Below are positions 1 to 11,122 of a DNA stretch of 64,000 nt, piece by piece. How positions within the stretch are numbered: the first letter of the stretch is position 1; each line of letters starts with the position of its first letter. The position numbers and the translations under genes are program-made. The stretch comes from Protea cynaroides (lineage: Eukaryota > Streptophyta > Magnoliopsida > Proteales > Proteaceae): the NCBI GenBank assembly GCA_028583415.1, contig CM053272.1, forward strand, positions 42,400,699 through 42,464,698. Reading direction: 5' to 3'. The notes beneath the pieces were generated by a model. It saw nothing but the letters and a program-made list of their open reading frames with translations, was not told the DNA's origin and did no database searches.

Positions 1-241
1 AACTTCTTATTTTTAGTCTGTGTAGTTTCATGTTTGTTCTTATAAAGGAAAATAACAACATAGTTGACTCTCAGGCAAGGAGGGTTCTGTCCTTGACGTG
101 TGCTACAGTATGACCCATCTCCAACTCTTGGATCGTAGGACAATATTGTCCTACTACTTCCATATCATCTTTACGTTGATTTGAATAAATTCATATTTGT
201 CACACACACAAATAAAAAGAGAGAGATACTCCTTTTTATTG

Positions 242-242
<1 letters not shown>

Positions 243-329
<87 letters not shown>
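243..329. repeat. (TA)n microsatellite
   Basis: Uninterrupted TA dinucleotide tract of about 43 units. It is self-complementary and could extrude as a cruciform. Two further tracts of the same type lie at 22.56 and 26.11 kb. Confidence 0.98.
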
Positions 330-333
<4 letters not shown>

Positions 334-745
334 AAAAATGCTAAACTTATTTGTCAAGAATAAGAGTTGTCATTTTGGAATTAAAGAATCAAAACTCACG
401 TTCCATTTTATGAAAATAGTTCCATTCATTTGTACCTACGTGTACCTTCCATTGAACTCTTATTTCACCGTCTTATATATCAAATCTAAAATTATTGGAA
501 ATTTTTAGTTAGTATGAGTCCCACATCCTGATGGTGATGAAATCAGGTGGAAGATGCACGTAAATATATATGAACCATGCCGTCAGATGAGCATATGATT
601 TATGGTTGTCCTCGAACATGAATATAGCTAAATAAGTTGGTCAATTCCTATTTTCTTGATAGTTTTGGTCTTTGACAGTCAAAGAAGAATGAAATTTCCA
701 CACTCACAGCATTGTGGGAGATTAGTTCACCTGCATAAACGTGTA

Positions 746-870
746 CTCTCCATGTGATCCCATCATTATCCATATCTAGTGGGTCTCATTTTCTAGAGGT
801 GGGTCCCACACCACATCGACGATGATGGAATCCCATGAAAAGTATATGTACATGCAGGTGATCCAAACTC
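746..870 (+). repeat. Dispersed repeat, copy 1
   Basis: Resembles 3970-4107 in the same orientation. Shared blocks include the stretch around TCTAGAG with GGTCCCA and the run GGTGATGGAATTCCAT-like followed by GCATGCAGGTGATC. Class unknown; no clear terminal repeats or target duplication seen. Confidence 0.5.
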
Positions 871-1004
871 GAATTGTAATAGCACATTGTAAAGCATTTA
901 GTTTGCTCGAGGACAAATTAAGACATAAGAGTCCCCAACAGCACTATCTCCATATGTGTCCAACACATGCAGACCCTTGGAGGAGGTTACCTCCAGGTTA
1001 CCTC

Positions 1005-1156
1005 AGAGAGAGAAATTAAAATGTTCAAAATACATGCATGGACCTTCATTAACATAAGAAAGCGTAAGACAGTCAACTTAATTAGAGAGAGAGATTAAAA
1101 TGTTCAAAATACATGCATGGACCTTCTTTAACATATATAAGAAAGCGTAGGACAGA
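1005..1156. repeat. Tandem duplication, about 77-bp period, two copies
   Basis: GAGAGAGA-A/G-ATTAAAATG followed by TTCAAAATACATGCATGG occurs at about 1009 and again at about 1086, with the same trailing sequence (AAGAAAGCGTA-A/G-GACAG). The copies differ by a few substitutions and a small TA insertion in the second. Confidence 0.85.
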
Positions 1157-1492
1157 TATTATTCTTACAACCATATAAATACAAGTGGACAATCAATTCT
1201 ATGATGTGGGAAAGGACATCAAAGACTGCACAGATAAGTAAACGAAAAATAAAAATGCATTTGACAACCTTTATTTGTAGGGTCGGTCTGAATGTAACCT
1301 AGGTACTTGACATTGGCATCTCGGCCCTACGATTTACTAATGGGAAAGTTTTGAAATTTAAGGGGAGTGGAGAGTGGATGTTATGATCTAGCTAGTAGCA
1401 CAAATACCCGGTGAAATACCTGATTATAACCCATGTCGGTTACAACCAGACAACCTTATTTGCAACTCATAAACTGTCTCATAGTTATAGGT

Positions 1493-1762
1493 TTATACAT
1501 TTGGACCAGAGGTTATGGGAACTGAATGGCCAACACCAGGACTGTGACTTGGGGTCGTTGGTCGAAAATCTTCTTCGTTGTGACTGCTTCCACTTTCGCT
1601 GCTCAAGTTGCTGCTGCTGCTGCTCTCACCAAAAATTTGGCATTTCTTACATTTCTGATTCTTCTCTACCTTCAATTCCCTCCCCTCACAAGAGAGGATT
1701 TCATAAGAAAGAATCATGGTCAGAACAAAAACAATTGCACACAGAAACTTGGTTTTGGCCAT
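1493..1762 (-). CDS. CEP: CEP (C-terminally encoded peptide) precursor
   Basis: Encodes an 89-residue secreted precursor of a CEP hormone, a small peptide family perceived by CEPR receptor kinases in nitrogen-demand and root signalling. The start is ATG at 1762, followed by MAKTKFLCAIVFVLTMILSY, a classical signal peptide of about 25-28 residues; upstream in-frame residues are not needed. A basic and then Ser/Glu-rich variable region follows. Residues 65-79 are the mature 15-mer DFRPTTPSHSPGVGH (bases 1526-1570). It has the family's Asp-Phe-Arg-Pro start, Pro at positions 4, 7 and 11 for hydroxylation, and the SPGVGH end. Ten residues follow before the stop. There is a single CEP unit and no intron. 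A TATA box lies about 150 bp upstream. Length, architecture and motif all agree with the family; which CEP subgroup it belongs to is not decided here. Confidence 0.92.
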   Translation of the reverse strand: MAKTKFLCAIVFVLTMILSYEILSCEGRELKVEKNQKCKKCQIFGESSSSSNLSSESGSSHNEEDFRPTTPSHSPGVGHSVPITSGPNV

Positions 1763-1911
1763 TACTAGAGAGAGAGAGAGAGAAGAAGTGATAGAAACAA
1801 GTGAGATATTGATGGAGTTAGAAGGTACAAGGCTTCTTACAATGAGGAAGCTAAAATGTGAGACAATAGAGAGAAGCAATCAAGGTGATCACAACCTACT
1901 GTCTTCATGGG

Positions 1912-1919
1912 TATTTATA
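1912..1919 (-). promoter_or_regulatory. TATA box of the CEP gene
   Basis: TATAAATA on the minus strand, about 150 bp upstream of the CEP start codon. That places transcription initiation near 1885 and gives a 5' UTR of roughly 120 nt with a CT-rich stretch just before the ATG. Position and sequence fit a plant core promoter; inferred only. Confidence 0.6.
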
Positions 1920-3106
1920 GCAGGTAGTCTTCTGAGACTGCCTTTGATTGGCAAAGGTCCTAAATTTCAAACCACTAGGATATTTATTAATCACATAAAA
2001 ATAAAATAAAAATAAAATAAAAATAAAATAAAATAAAGAGAAATGCAATTTGGATGGTTGATAGGGAAGAAGACCATGCCTATCTGAGCTTGATAGAGGA
2101 GAACCATGCATGAAGCACTGAGGACCCCCTTAGGCCTCTGCCCTACACTAGTTACACCTTTGCAAGTGCTAAAAAGTTGCCTATATTTTTAAGTTTGACC
2201 GTTCGTGAGGATGATGACATAGTGTTTTAAGACATTAGTGAGAATTATAACATGATCGTGTCGAATCAATGAACACTTAAACATAAGCAATAGATTGGTA
2301 ATGAAAACCATACCTTGATCCATAAAATTTATGAAAGACGATCTCTATAATGCTCCATTGATCTTGTTTGCTTTTTTCTCTAAATATGACTAGGGTTTGC
2401 AACTTATGAGGGTTACTACCAATATATATACTAAGAGTTGAGACCAACCCTAAAACAAACAACAATTAATGTCTCTCCCATAACACGTTTGGTTGCTAAC
2501 ATGCTCAAGTATCAATTTACAGTTCAAGGCAGTTAATGAGAAAATCCATTACCCATTTAGGAGTTCATTTCCTGTATTGAGTTTTATCCAACCAAGCCTG
2601 TCAATCAACACACTTTTGATAATCCGAGCATAAAACAATGATTGTGGTAAGCCCTCAACATATGAATACATTACAATTAGTTCTCATAAAGGATCTGAGT
2701 TTTGGAATATGCTCTTATGCTTCAGCCCACTTTGAGAAATAAATTAACTATAATTTTAAGCTGATGGTTCTCTTCAGATTGTTCTGGTCATTTGACAATA
2801 ATTCAAGTGGAAATATTGAGAAAATATTTATTTCCAAAAGCTGTTTTGCATGGGTCTGGACCGGCCTACCAGTACTATTCGTATGCTAAATTGCTTAGAG
2901 ATGGCTATCAAACCATTAGATTCCTTCTAAAGTTTTAAGTGCGAGTTATTAGTGGAAAGAAAATCCTTTCCAGCTTTGAGGGGAAGAGTTTTTCTTGGGG
3001 ACCTTGTACAAATTTAATCATGGAACTTTGGTCCCCTCAGTCCCCATAATAGATGAATAAGAATAAATGTCAGGAGACTCGGGATTCAAGACTCAAGACC
3101 GATCTA
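1920..3106. other. Intergenic, nothing recognised
   Basis: Contains a short AAAATAA-type repeat at about 1998-2036 and otherwise unremarkable AT-rich sequence. No gene, splice-linked ORF or transposon ends were identified. Confidence 0.5.
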
Positions 3107-3166
3107 TATAATTATTCTAATTTAACTGTAATCCATGACAGTCCCAAAATAAGAGGAGGACACTTC
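3107..3166 (+). repeat. Left member of a 60-bp duplication flanking palindrome A
   Basis: Begins TATAATTATTCTAATT and reappears with scattered differences at 3416-3477, immediately right of the palindromic element. The blocks TAATTATTCTAATT, AACTGT, CAATCCCAAA-like and CACTTCTC are kept in order. It is far longer than the 9-10 bp duplications at the other family members. Confidence 0.8.
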
Positions 3167-3175
3167 TCTGGCCCG

Positions 3176-3416
3176 CAGTCGCATCCTTTCTTTTTAGTGG
3201 TTCTAAGAGGACAGTAGCAGTTTTACTCGGATAGTCACCACATGGCTCTTGGGTGAATCTGAGACCCACATTCGAGCCAACACTCAGTTGACAAGCCAAA
3301 CCGTCAGGGGGTGTCGGTTCGAACATGGGTCTTCGATTCACCCGAGAGCTACGTGGCGGGCATCCGGATAAAGCTGCCACGTCCTCCCAACACCACTCGG
3401 AGGAGACGATGTGAAT
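3176..3416. mobile_element. Palindromic foldback MITE, copy A
   Basis: The whole element is an imperfect inverted repeat. Left-arm blocks AGTGGTTCTAAGAGGAC, CTCTTGGGTGAATCTGAGACCC and CGAGCCAACACT pair with right-arm GTCCTCCCAACACCACT, GGGTCTTCGATTCACCCGAGAG and GGTGTCGGTTCG. The centre carries CAGGGGGTGTCGG, shared with copies B-D. It has no coding capacity, so it must depend on a transposase made elsewhere. Confidence 0.85.
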
Positions 3417-3477
3417 ATAATTATTCTAATTCAACTGTTATTAATGGCAATCCCAAATGAGGGGAATCCACTTCTCA
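3416..3477 (+). repeat. Right member of the 60-bp duplication flanking palindrome A
   Basis: Partner of 3107-3166; starts at the right boundary of the palindrome with TATAATTATTCTAATTC. Confidence 0.8.
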
Positions 3478-5034
3478 ACTATTACATAAATTTTTGTTGT
3501 TGAAGATACACATTTAATAATGTTACGAAATTAAGAAATAGAAAAGAAAAATCGCACACAGAGAATACAGAGATTTAACGTGGTTCACCCACACGATGTG
3601 TGCGGGTTATGTCCACGACTGCAGTAGATCGAAAATTTCACTATTTCAGAGAAGAAAACTGATTACAGAGAGAGTTCCCACAAAAATTGAATAATTTAAA
3701 ACCCTAAGATAAAAATGGTTTATATAAAACTCCCATACAGAATTGTAGAAATATATTCTAACTCAACAACTGTAGTCAAAGAGTCTTGCACCAACTATGC
3801 AGGTCACAGAGTCCCACACGAGCTATGATTGTGAGTGGGTCTCATAATGTGGACAGACTTCATAACTGATTAGGATTCAAGGTATCCCAACAAATAAAGA
3901 AAAATAGCCTAGTAGAAATAGGTGCAAATGGGTACACAGTTCTCCATCAAAAATAGTTCATCTTCATGTATTTGTATCTTCCTTGAGACTCCATCACCAT
4001 CTAGTTTCATTGGGCCCCATACTCTAGAGATGGTCGGTCCCATATAATATCGGCGGTGATGGAATTCCATAGAGAGTATAAATGCATGCAGGTGATCTAA
4101 ACTCTTCTCCATCTCTATTCCCAAAGATCTGGGAAGTGGTTTGCTGGATCATCTCTGCATATTTCTGTCCATAAACATAAAGTAATCTCATGCTTACCTA
4201 CCACTCATAACCATAGAAACTCATCAGTTTAATTTCGTACTTGGCTGTGCAGCTGCTTCTTAGAATGCTTTCTCAATCCACCTACGCGAGAGTGAATGTG
4301 TAAAAGGGTTACGTTTGGATGCAAGCACTTCGAAGCCAACTACTATTCAAACTAAAAGAGACCTTCGAATGACCAAATAGTGATATGGGGGTGTCTCTTA
4401 TTAATTTAATGACAAACGATTGGTTCCGTGATTTGAAATATAATTTAGAATAATTTTGGTTATAATTGGAGATTTCATTCTTTCTAGTACATTAAGTTTT
4501 TAAAATGGGAAATATCGGTTCAGCTTAGACTTGTTAGCTGACACACGTTATTATCACTTTGGTTACTATTTTCACTGCTCTTTCAACTCGAATGGGTAAC
4601 TTTCGAAAGGGGGAAGTTGATGATTTTTTGGAGGCCTTCTGTTGAATCTCTTTCTTTAGCTCCCCTGAGGGGGGAAACGATCCATTCATTGAAACGTAAT
4701 GGCTCAGAAGTTGAAGTAGTAACCTCATTTGGCTCTTTTATAGAAGATGTATAGATTTCAATATCTTAAAATTTTATAATTTTCAGTGTCTTTTCCTGCA
4801 TCTTATGTTGAAGTAAATGGTGGAAAATCATATTTTATAGTTTTATTTTTTTTTTGTTTTCCTTTTTTGGTTTTTCACATGAAAACAAACAGAACCTAAG
4901 AGAAGAAAGTTCGAGAGACTGATTGATCGGGAGGGGGGATTTACATGGATTGACGGGGATTAAACACCAAACACAAGAAAATTGAAACCCAACTACGCCA
5001 AATGCAATCTCTTGGAAATCCCTATAAACGTTGT
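3478..5034. other. Intergenic; possible LTR-derived fragment at 3540-3890
   Basis: The stretch near 3565 (ACAGAGATTTAACGTGGTTC) followed by a short palindrome CACACGATGTGTG has the look of degraded plant retrotransposon sequence, but no ends were defined. Bases 3970-4107 are the second copy of the dispersed repeat at 746-870. No gene seen. Confidence 0.35.
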
Positions 5035-5522
5035 TAGATTTTAATTTGGAGTGTCAAGAGGCCAATTCAGGCTGGTTTTGGTTTGAGTCAAGTTGGTCTC
5101 AGTCTTTATAGGAATATGTCGAAACATGTCCAAAATTAGAGATTCGGGCTACAGGGCTACAGTGGGTTGCAATGTACAAGTTAACTAAAGGCCAGTTTGG
5201 TGTTGATTTGTTACGGTTTAGGTTATTGGGCTGATTTCAGATCGGTTCAATTTGGGAGCCCGGTACAAAATGGGTATAACTTAATCAACATCTATATTAT
5301 CAACCTTACATGATATAATATCTATATTATCGAGCTTATTTTGGGCCGGTTCGGGTTCCTAGCGGTTTGGTCCTTATCGGGACACCCAACGACCTAGCTC
5401 AAAAAACCATGCAGGGACGGGTAATTCTCACAAGGCCGGGCCTAAGACATGACCTGTAACAATTCAGTCCAGTTAGGTGTCAGGTTACAATGGATCGGTT
5501 CGATCTCCAAATTAACATCCCT
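5035..5522. mobile_element. Probable hAT-like MITE, degraded
   Basis: The ends are inverted: left TTTTAATTTGGAG, right CTCCAAATTAACATCCC. The interior is rich in GGTTCGGTT/AACCGAACC-like words, as in the better preserved elements at 17.3 and 58.4 kb. No convincing target duplication remains. Confidence 0.45.
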
Positions 5523-5598
5523 TTTACTTCACTTTTCATCCCGCTAACTCCCCCCCCCCAAACAAACAATGCCTAATGAGCCAAATAGGGAGTCATGA

Positions 5599-6232
5599 TT
5601 AATAGGGACATCAATTGGTCAGTTTCGTTTGAACTTAATAAGTTTTAACCATTTTAACACCCCACACCGTGACTACCCATTTGACTAATCGTCCCTCATT
5701 GGTGAGGCATGGATGTATTTATAGTCGGTCCATAATTAGTCTTATGTTAATCGGATTAATCGGCATGTAAATGGACTCTAACGAGGTCATGCCAAAGTGT
5801 AAATAAAAGTAGAGGGAGATGTTGGGTTTCAAACCCATAATTGTTTTCATGTTCTAATAAATTAGATACCTCCTTGTAGGATTATGAAAGACCCTTATTA
5901 GGCTTGCGATCAACAATGTATATAAAGATGAGGACGGAAGGAAAAAGTGGAAGACTCAAGAAATGAAAGTGAGTAAGAGATGGTATAATGTTTTAGGTTT
6001 TTAGCTTTAGGGTTATATTTGTTTGGTCTAAACCAAGATTCAGTTCAGTTTAAAGGTATATTCGGTTCATTCGGTTGATTTGGTCGTGCTACACCCTTAC
6101 ACCGTGAACGTCTGTTTAATAATTGATCCGGGTCTAAACCTGACACTTTTAATAATCAGACCAATTAGTCTCGGTCTATAATTGATCGGGCTCAGTCGAC
6201 CTAGACAGTATAGGCCTGAAATTGACACCTTT
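5599..6232. mobile_element. Probable hAT-like MITE, 634 bp
   Basis: Inner ends are inverted (left GGGACATCAATT, right AATTGACACCTTT) and the element is flanked by AGTCATGA (5591-5598) and AGTCATGC (6233-6240), an 8-bp duplication with one mismatch. The termini are asymmetric by about five bases, so boundaries are approximate. No ORF of note. Confidence 0.5.
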
Positions 6233-6424
6233 AGTCATGCATATCCATGCTGTAGCTGGTCCGTTTACAACAATAATTTTCTTTCACTTTTTTGCCACTA
6301 GGGTGAACTATTTGGGCTGCCTTATCAAAACCAGACATTCTCGTTGGGCTTGGGCTAGGGCTTGACATATTTAAAATTGTAAGATGCAATTCTGATTTAA
6401 AGTAGAGGGACAGGACAAAGGTTC

Positions 6425-6630
6425 TAAATCTAGGTTTCGGACACAGTATCAGTTAGTTTAAGAACCGATTTAGTTTGCATTTGATCAATGTATGGATCCA
6501 ATTGAAAGTTGACATGTGGCCAATACTGTATACAATAATATTAAAATAGAATATGATCAGGGATCAATCAGGTCCACCATCGACACGATTCGAACAATCC
6601 AACCAATCCGATAACAATTACTTGAATGAT
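6425..6630 (+). mobile_element. Short repeat family F, copy 1
   Basis: Shares ordered blocks with 30256-30465 in the same orientation: TCGGACACAGTATC near the left, ATGTG(G/T)CC, ATATTAAAA, GATCAGGGATCA, and CCAATCC near the right. The outer ends are roughly inverted (TATCGG-type against CCAATAC-type). Looks like a non-autonomous DNA element of about 205 bp. Confidence 0.5.
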
Positions 6631-7691
6631 GGATAGAACCGTGGCAACGGGTGACAGGTAATTAATAACCTTTTCCTCAACCTCCAAGGTATGTAAGAGA
6701 TCTTCACCATTACCCCCATAAAATTGGGAAAAATTCCACCACAAAGTGGGTAATTAAGCTGCCCAAAGGCCATTAAACCCTATCCCTCATTTCTTAAATA
6801 GTAATCTCTCATTCTCATTCCAAGGTTTGGAATTTCATTACAGTAGCTTGCAGTTACAACAGTGTAACATGGAAATGTTTCAGATTTTTTGTTGTCACTT
6901 CATTGAACTAAAATGGGTTTTTGGTCTATGGATGGGCTGCAAGGAGAGGGACATGAGTTTTAAAACTAATGGGTTTATGGGTTACAAGTAGTAATTGGGT
7001 AATAGAAATTACTCGAAGCTACAGATTATAAGCACACTGAAGGTTCCAGAAAACAGATGATCTAAACACTAACTAACTAACTAAAACATCAGATAAAGGG
7101 ATGACACCTCCTAGGTTATCAAATTAGTTGTAACCTCATCTTTTTGTCATCTTAGTATAATACACTTTTTTTTATTTTTTTTTCTTTTTTTATTAATTTG
7201 CCAAAAAATAAATAAATAAATAAATAAAAAGTGCTATATAATGATAACTTTTGATAATGATATAATTATAGATCACTTTCAAAAAAATTTATAAAAAACC
7301 TTTTTTTACTTTTGACTTAAAAACTTTTAGGAATAAAATATAGGATAATTAAAAAAATGTGACATGTCTTAAATATACCTATAGAGGTGTCATTGACAAT
7401 TCCTAAGGAGATGTAGTTTTCTTATAAAACAAGAGCAGAGATAAGTATCTATTGAATTGGTACCAGCATATTATTTGTTTCACATACTTGTGACACTTTG
7501 TATGCCATTCCATATCTTTCCTCCAAGACAAGAATACCACTATCAATGGGACTTTTAGTTTTTAATGTTAATGGAAGGAAAAGTTAGACCTTCAGGTAGT
7601 GAAAGCAACTTAGAATTGACCATGTTTGGTAAAATTCCACTCCCTATTATCATGGTTTATTGCCATTAAGCTGGACCTCATATGATCAATT

Positions 7692-7744
<53 letters not shown>

Positions 7745-8116
7745 GCAGTTGTTACTAACAAGTGAACCATGGTTTAAGGACTCGGAGACGGATTTGCTAA
7801 ATCAACCGAGTCACATGCAAGTTTAACGGATTCTCGTAAATGCTAACCCACATCTGTTAGTAGGGTTTGTGGGAATGACCCATCCAGTCCGACACAGAAC
7901 AATCGTGTGAAGCAACTTCCCAAAACAATACCTCCCATCCCTTCTCATATCGGATTCAACCATACCGGTTCTGTCACCGATCCCACATCCTTGAACCTTA
8001 AGGGTGCCACCAACTGCTCTAGTAGTTGTCTTCAATTTTGCAATGGTTATAGGATATTCCAATCTAGATCTTAGTTCATTCCTCAGGCAATGGGCCCTGA
8101 TGCATATAGAAACCTA
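6631..8116. other. Intergenic, no gene seen
   Basis: AT-rich with homopolymer runs at 7160-7330 and the GA microsatellite. The 7823-8062 reading frame has no recognisable protein features. Confidence 0.5.
7696..7742. repeat. (GA)n microsatellite
   Basis: About 23 uninterrupted GA units. Confidence 0.97.
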
Positions 8117-8125
8117 TAAATCAAT

Positions 8126-8373
8126 GGATCCAAATCGTCTCCTGTCAGGGGTTCGACAGGAGACTCGGCTATATTTAGCCAATACTTGACACGTGGGTAT
8201 TGGTTAGATCCGAACCATCCATCCCAGCCGATAAGATAAAATGCAGAGAGGTGTTGACTCAGTGATTAGCTGGGATGGACGATTCGGATCCAACCGACAC
8301 TTATGTGTCAGGCATCGATTGGATACAATCGAGTCTCCTACCGAACCCCTAACATGAGATGATATTTATATAC
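8126..8373. mobile_element. Palindromic foldback MITE, copy E, perfect 9-bp duplication
   Basis: The arms pair over almost the whole length: left AGGGGTTCGACAGGAGACTC and GGTTAGATCCGAACC with right GAGTCTCCTACCGAACCCCT and GATTCGGATCCAACC. TAAATCAAT precedes the element (8117-8125) and follows it (8374-8382), a perfect 9-bp target duplication, the size made by Mutator-type transposases. The centre differs from copies A-D, so it is a divergent subfamily. Confidence 0.88.
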
Positions 8374-8874
8374 TAAATCAATTCATCTTACTCTTTTTTT
8401 TTTTTTTTTTTAAAGTCTAATCAGCCCAAAGGCCTCCTTAATCAAGCAACCCACTTGGCCACTTGTACACCATGAGGGGCATTCAAAACCAACTCAATGG
8501 AGGAACTGCAGTTACTGCTTGGTCCAAAAACTCCAAAATAGTATGAATGGAATCCTTTTACCAGATTGTAGGATCCAATAAACAGCAGACAGGAAAACTT
8601 TAAGATCTGATTTGAATCCCCCTGTTTAGGTGGATCTACTTTTCATGCTTTTACACTACCTGTCAAAAAAACTGAATGTGATCTTAATTTGATCCAAAAT
8701 CTGTAACCTTTGAGCCGCCGAAACAGGCACACATGGTGAAATGAATTTGGATGTGAAATGAATTTGGATTGCTACGTGACTGACATGACTTTAGCTATCT
8801 TTCTGATTGCTATCACAAGATTTCAATAGTCCCCTCCCATCAGACTTTTTGCTTTTGGTTGATTCATTACTGCA

Positions 8875-9096
8875 GATTCAAATCATCTCCACCTCGAAGT
8901 ACAGAGAGGAGGAAACGTCCCGTTGGATGATCGACGTATGGTTTTTGAAAAAAATTCAAACTTCATGTTTGAATCGACGCCGACAGGGGGTGTCTGTTCG
9001 GATGCGGGGTTCAGATTTTCACAAGAATCACATATCAGCCATCCGAAAGGGACGTCTCCCTTTTCCCTGTACTTCGGGGAGGAGACGATTCGAATC
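8875..9096. mobile_element. Palindromic foldback MITE, copy B
   Basis: The left end GATTCAAATCATCTCC pairs with right GGAGACGATTCGAATC, and the inner GAAGTACAGAGAGGAGGAAA with the right-arm complement. Central CGACAGGGGGTGTC is shared with A, C and D. Flanks TTCATTACTGC and TTCATTCTGC suggest a 9-10 bp duplication with a one-base indel. Confidence 0.85.
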
Positions 9097-9915
9097 TTCA
9101 TTCTGCTCATGATGTTGGGTTTTGCCACTGAAGGAGTCACTTCCTTCCACCTCCTTACGATACAGGACCTAAGGAAGAGTGGGCCATGGCCTATATGGGT
9201 CTGCCGTACATTCTAAAGTTAGGGTAACGGCTCTTGGTTTCTTGTATTCAAGGTTTCTGTTAAGAATTAATAATGGAATAAAAGTGGAATGACAAAAAGA
9301 AAAGGAAAGATAACACTATACAATGATTTTATATGGTTAATCGATACAATGTATATAGGCTATATCTACGATAGAGCAATCAGTTATAGATTCCACTATT
9401 CTAATAAAAAAGTTATAACTCTCAATTACTATAAAGCGATGCATCCAAGAGTTACATCGTCAAGTGTTGTTCAAATGAGGGTTTGAGGGTGTCATGTGAA
9501 GATTGGGTGGATTCCACCAAAGTGGCATACCGAGTTCTAGCAGGCATCTCAAATCCCAAGTTTATGCATTTACATATACAATAAAATGATACATTATACT
9601 TCCCCAATGTGGCGCAGAAAGAAATGTTAGCCCAAATTGGCATGTCAAAGACTAAATTTTCAAACCTTTTCATCACATATTTAAGGGTTTTTTTTAGGAT
9701 CTCTACCCAAAGGTGATACAAGGTTTTAAAGATGGTATGATTAGGTCCACGGATCTTAGTAAATTAAGGTAATTTTAAAAAAATAAAAAAAAAAAATTTT
9801 TTTTTTTTTAAAAAAAAAAAAATTTTAAAAGAAAGGGAAATTTTTTTTTTTAAAAAAAAAAAATTAAAAATTTTTAAGGATTATTTTTTTTTTTTTTTTT
9901 TTAAAAAATAAATTT

Positions 9916-9973
<58 letters not shown>

Positions 9974-10753
9974 AGAAGGGGAGGGATTAATTTTAAGAGG
10001 AGAGAGGGGGGTGTTATTCTAGGAACATAAGGGAAAGGAGTGGGGTAGGACCCCATAGAAATGATAAACACTCATTCGGGGAAAGGAAAACCTATGATAG
10101 AGATATGAGGATGTTGAATGTTTACGGTGCCATAAAGGGGCATATGAAGAGAGAATGCAAAGCAAAGAGAAGCTTGGTTGGAGAAGAAGAAGAAAAGAAA
10201 GGAACGGGACATCGGAGAAAGAAGATGCCAAGTGATGATGTCATTTAATAAAGTTGAATCCATATGTTTAGTTAGTTTTCTTTATTATTATCGGTTGTCT
10301 TTAAGTTGTTTTGGATATTTGTTTAATGTCTTACTTTTCGTTAATTATTTATTTGAAAGATTTCATTTAGACACTTTTGAGAAGACTAAATTTCATATTA
10401 AATTTAATTGAAAAATCTTTGTAAGTGTGGGAGTTTTTGACTTTGCATTCATTCACAAGACATGTCAAAGTTGTAAGGGGGTATTTAGCCAAAGAAGGAG
10501 GCAAGCGAGGTGTGGGGTGGGGGGGGGTTCTATAAGTTGGATAATATCAAAGCGTTGACCTATAAAGATTATAAGTAGCGGGATCGTAGTTAGTCGATCA
10601 TTGGACTCATTTTCATCTCAAAGGGATTTATTTTGGACCAACGGGACCTTGGTAAGCTTGGTCCGAATCAAAGTGGTCGGATTGTGTAATTAGATTTCAT
10701 GGCCACATTGAATCAATGGTGACTTTATAATTAATGTAGCCCAAGTGGGAGAA
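9097..10753. other. Intergenic with A/T homopolymer block; internal remnant of an LTR element at the right
   Basis: Bases 9776-9968 are almost pure runs of A and T. The sequence ending at 10753 reads AAGTGGGAGAA, like a polypurine tract in front of the LTR-like unit that follows. No reverse-transcriptase or gag reading frame is visible to its left, so the internal region is deleted or heavily decayed. Confidence 0.45.
9776..9968. repeat. Poly-A/poly-T low-complexity block
   Basis: Alternating homopolymer runs of A and T, up to about 48 T in a row, with almost no other bases. Such stretches are error-prone in sequencing. Confidence 0.9.
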
Positions 10754-11122
10754 TGTAAGAATATTAGTGTGGGCTAAATTAATTATTCTTCCGGGATGGC
10801 CAAGTCCACATGGCGTTTGGTATTATTTAGTGCGGTCATTCTTTTGGATACACCCGAAGAGAGTTCAAGGGATCCCGGAGGAATGTGGAAGACTCAAACC
10901 AAGTCTAGAGGCTTCGACATACGGTATGGTATTGTTCTTGTGTTTTCCCATTGTGTTTAGATATTGTTTTCGGGGATCTCAAAAGTTTCGAACTTAGTTT
11001 TAAACAAAGATTCTCAAATTAAGTTTCCATCTCAAAAGTTTGAACTTGTAAATAAAGAGACTCTCACATATATAAGGCAATCAAAATTCTAATCTCTAAG
11101 CAATGTAGGATGATTTCCAACA
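10754..11122 (+). mobile_element. LTR-like unit (possible 3' or solo LTR)
   Basis: Preceded by a purine-rich AAGTGGGAGAA, begins TGTAAGAATATTAG and can be ended at TTTCCAACA, giving TG...CA termini and 369 bp. Its right part resembles sequence in the probable LTR at 24.97 kb (CTCAAAAGTTTGAA against CTTAAAAGTTTGAA). No matching second LTR or target duplication was found, so this is provisional. Confidence 0.4.

Larger units (their letters stand above)
1..1492. other. Intergenic, no gene seen
   Basis: Apart from the TA tract, the short tandem duplication and the dispersed repeat listed separately, nothing here looks coding. The ORFs over 240-360 are read-through of the TA tract (alternating Ile/Tyr). 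The stretch lies downstream of the CEP gene, so its right end probably holds that gene's 3' UTR. Confidence 0.6.

Noticed and set aside
154..508. Ile/Tyr-repeat frames
   Set aside because: Direct translation of the TA microsatellite; the same occurs at 22.45 and 26.0 kb.
1526..1768. Plus-strand frames over the CEP gene
   Set aside because: Antisense shadow; the minus frame has the signal peptide and the complete CEP motif.
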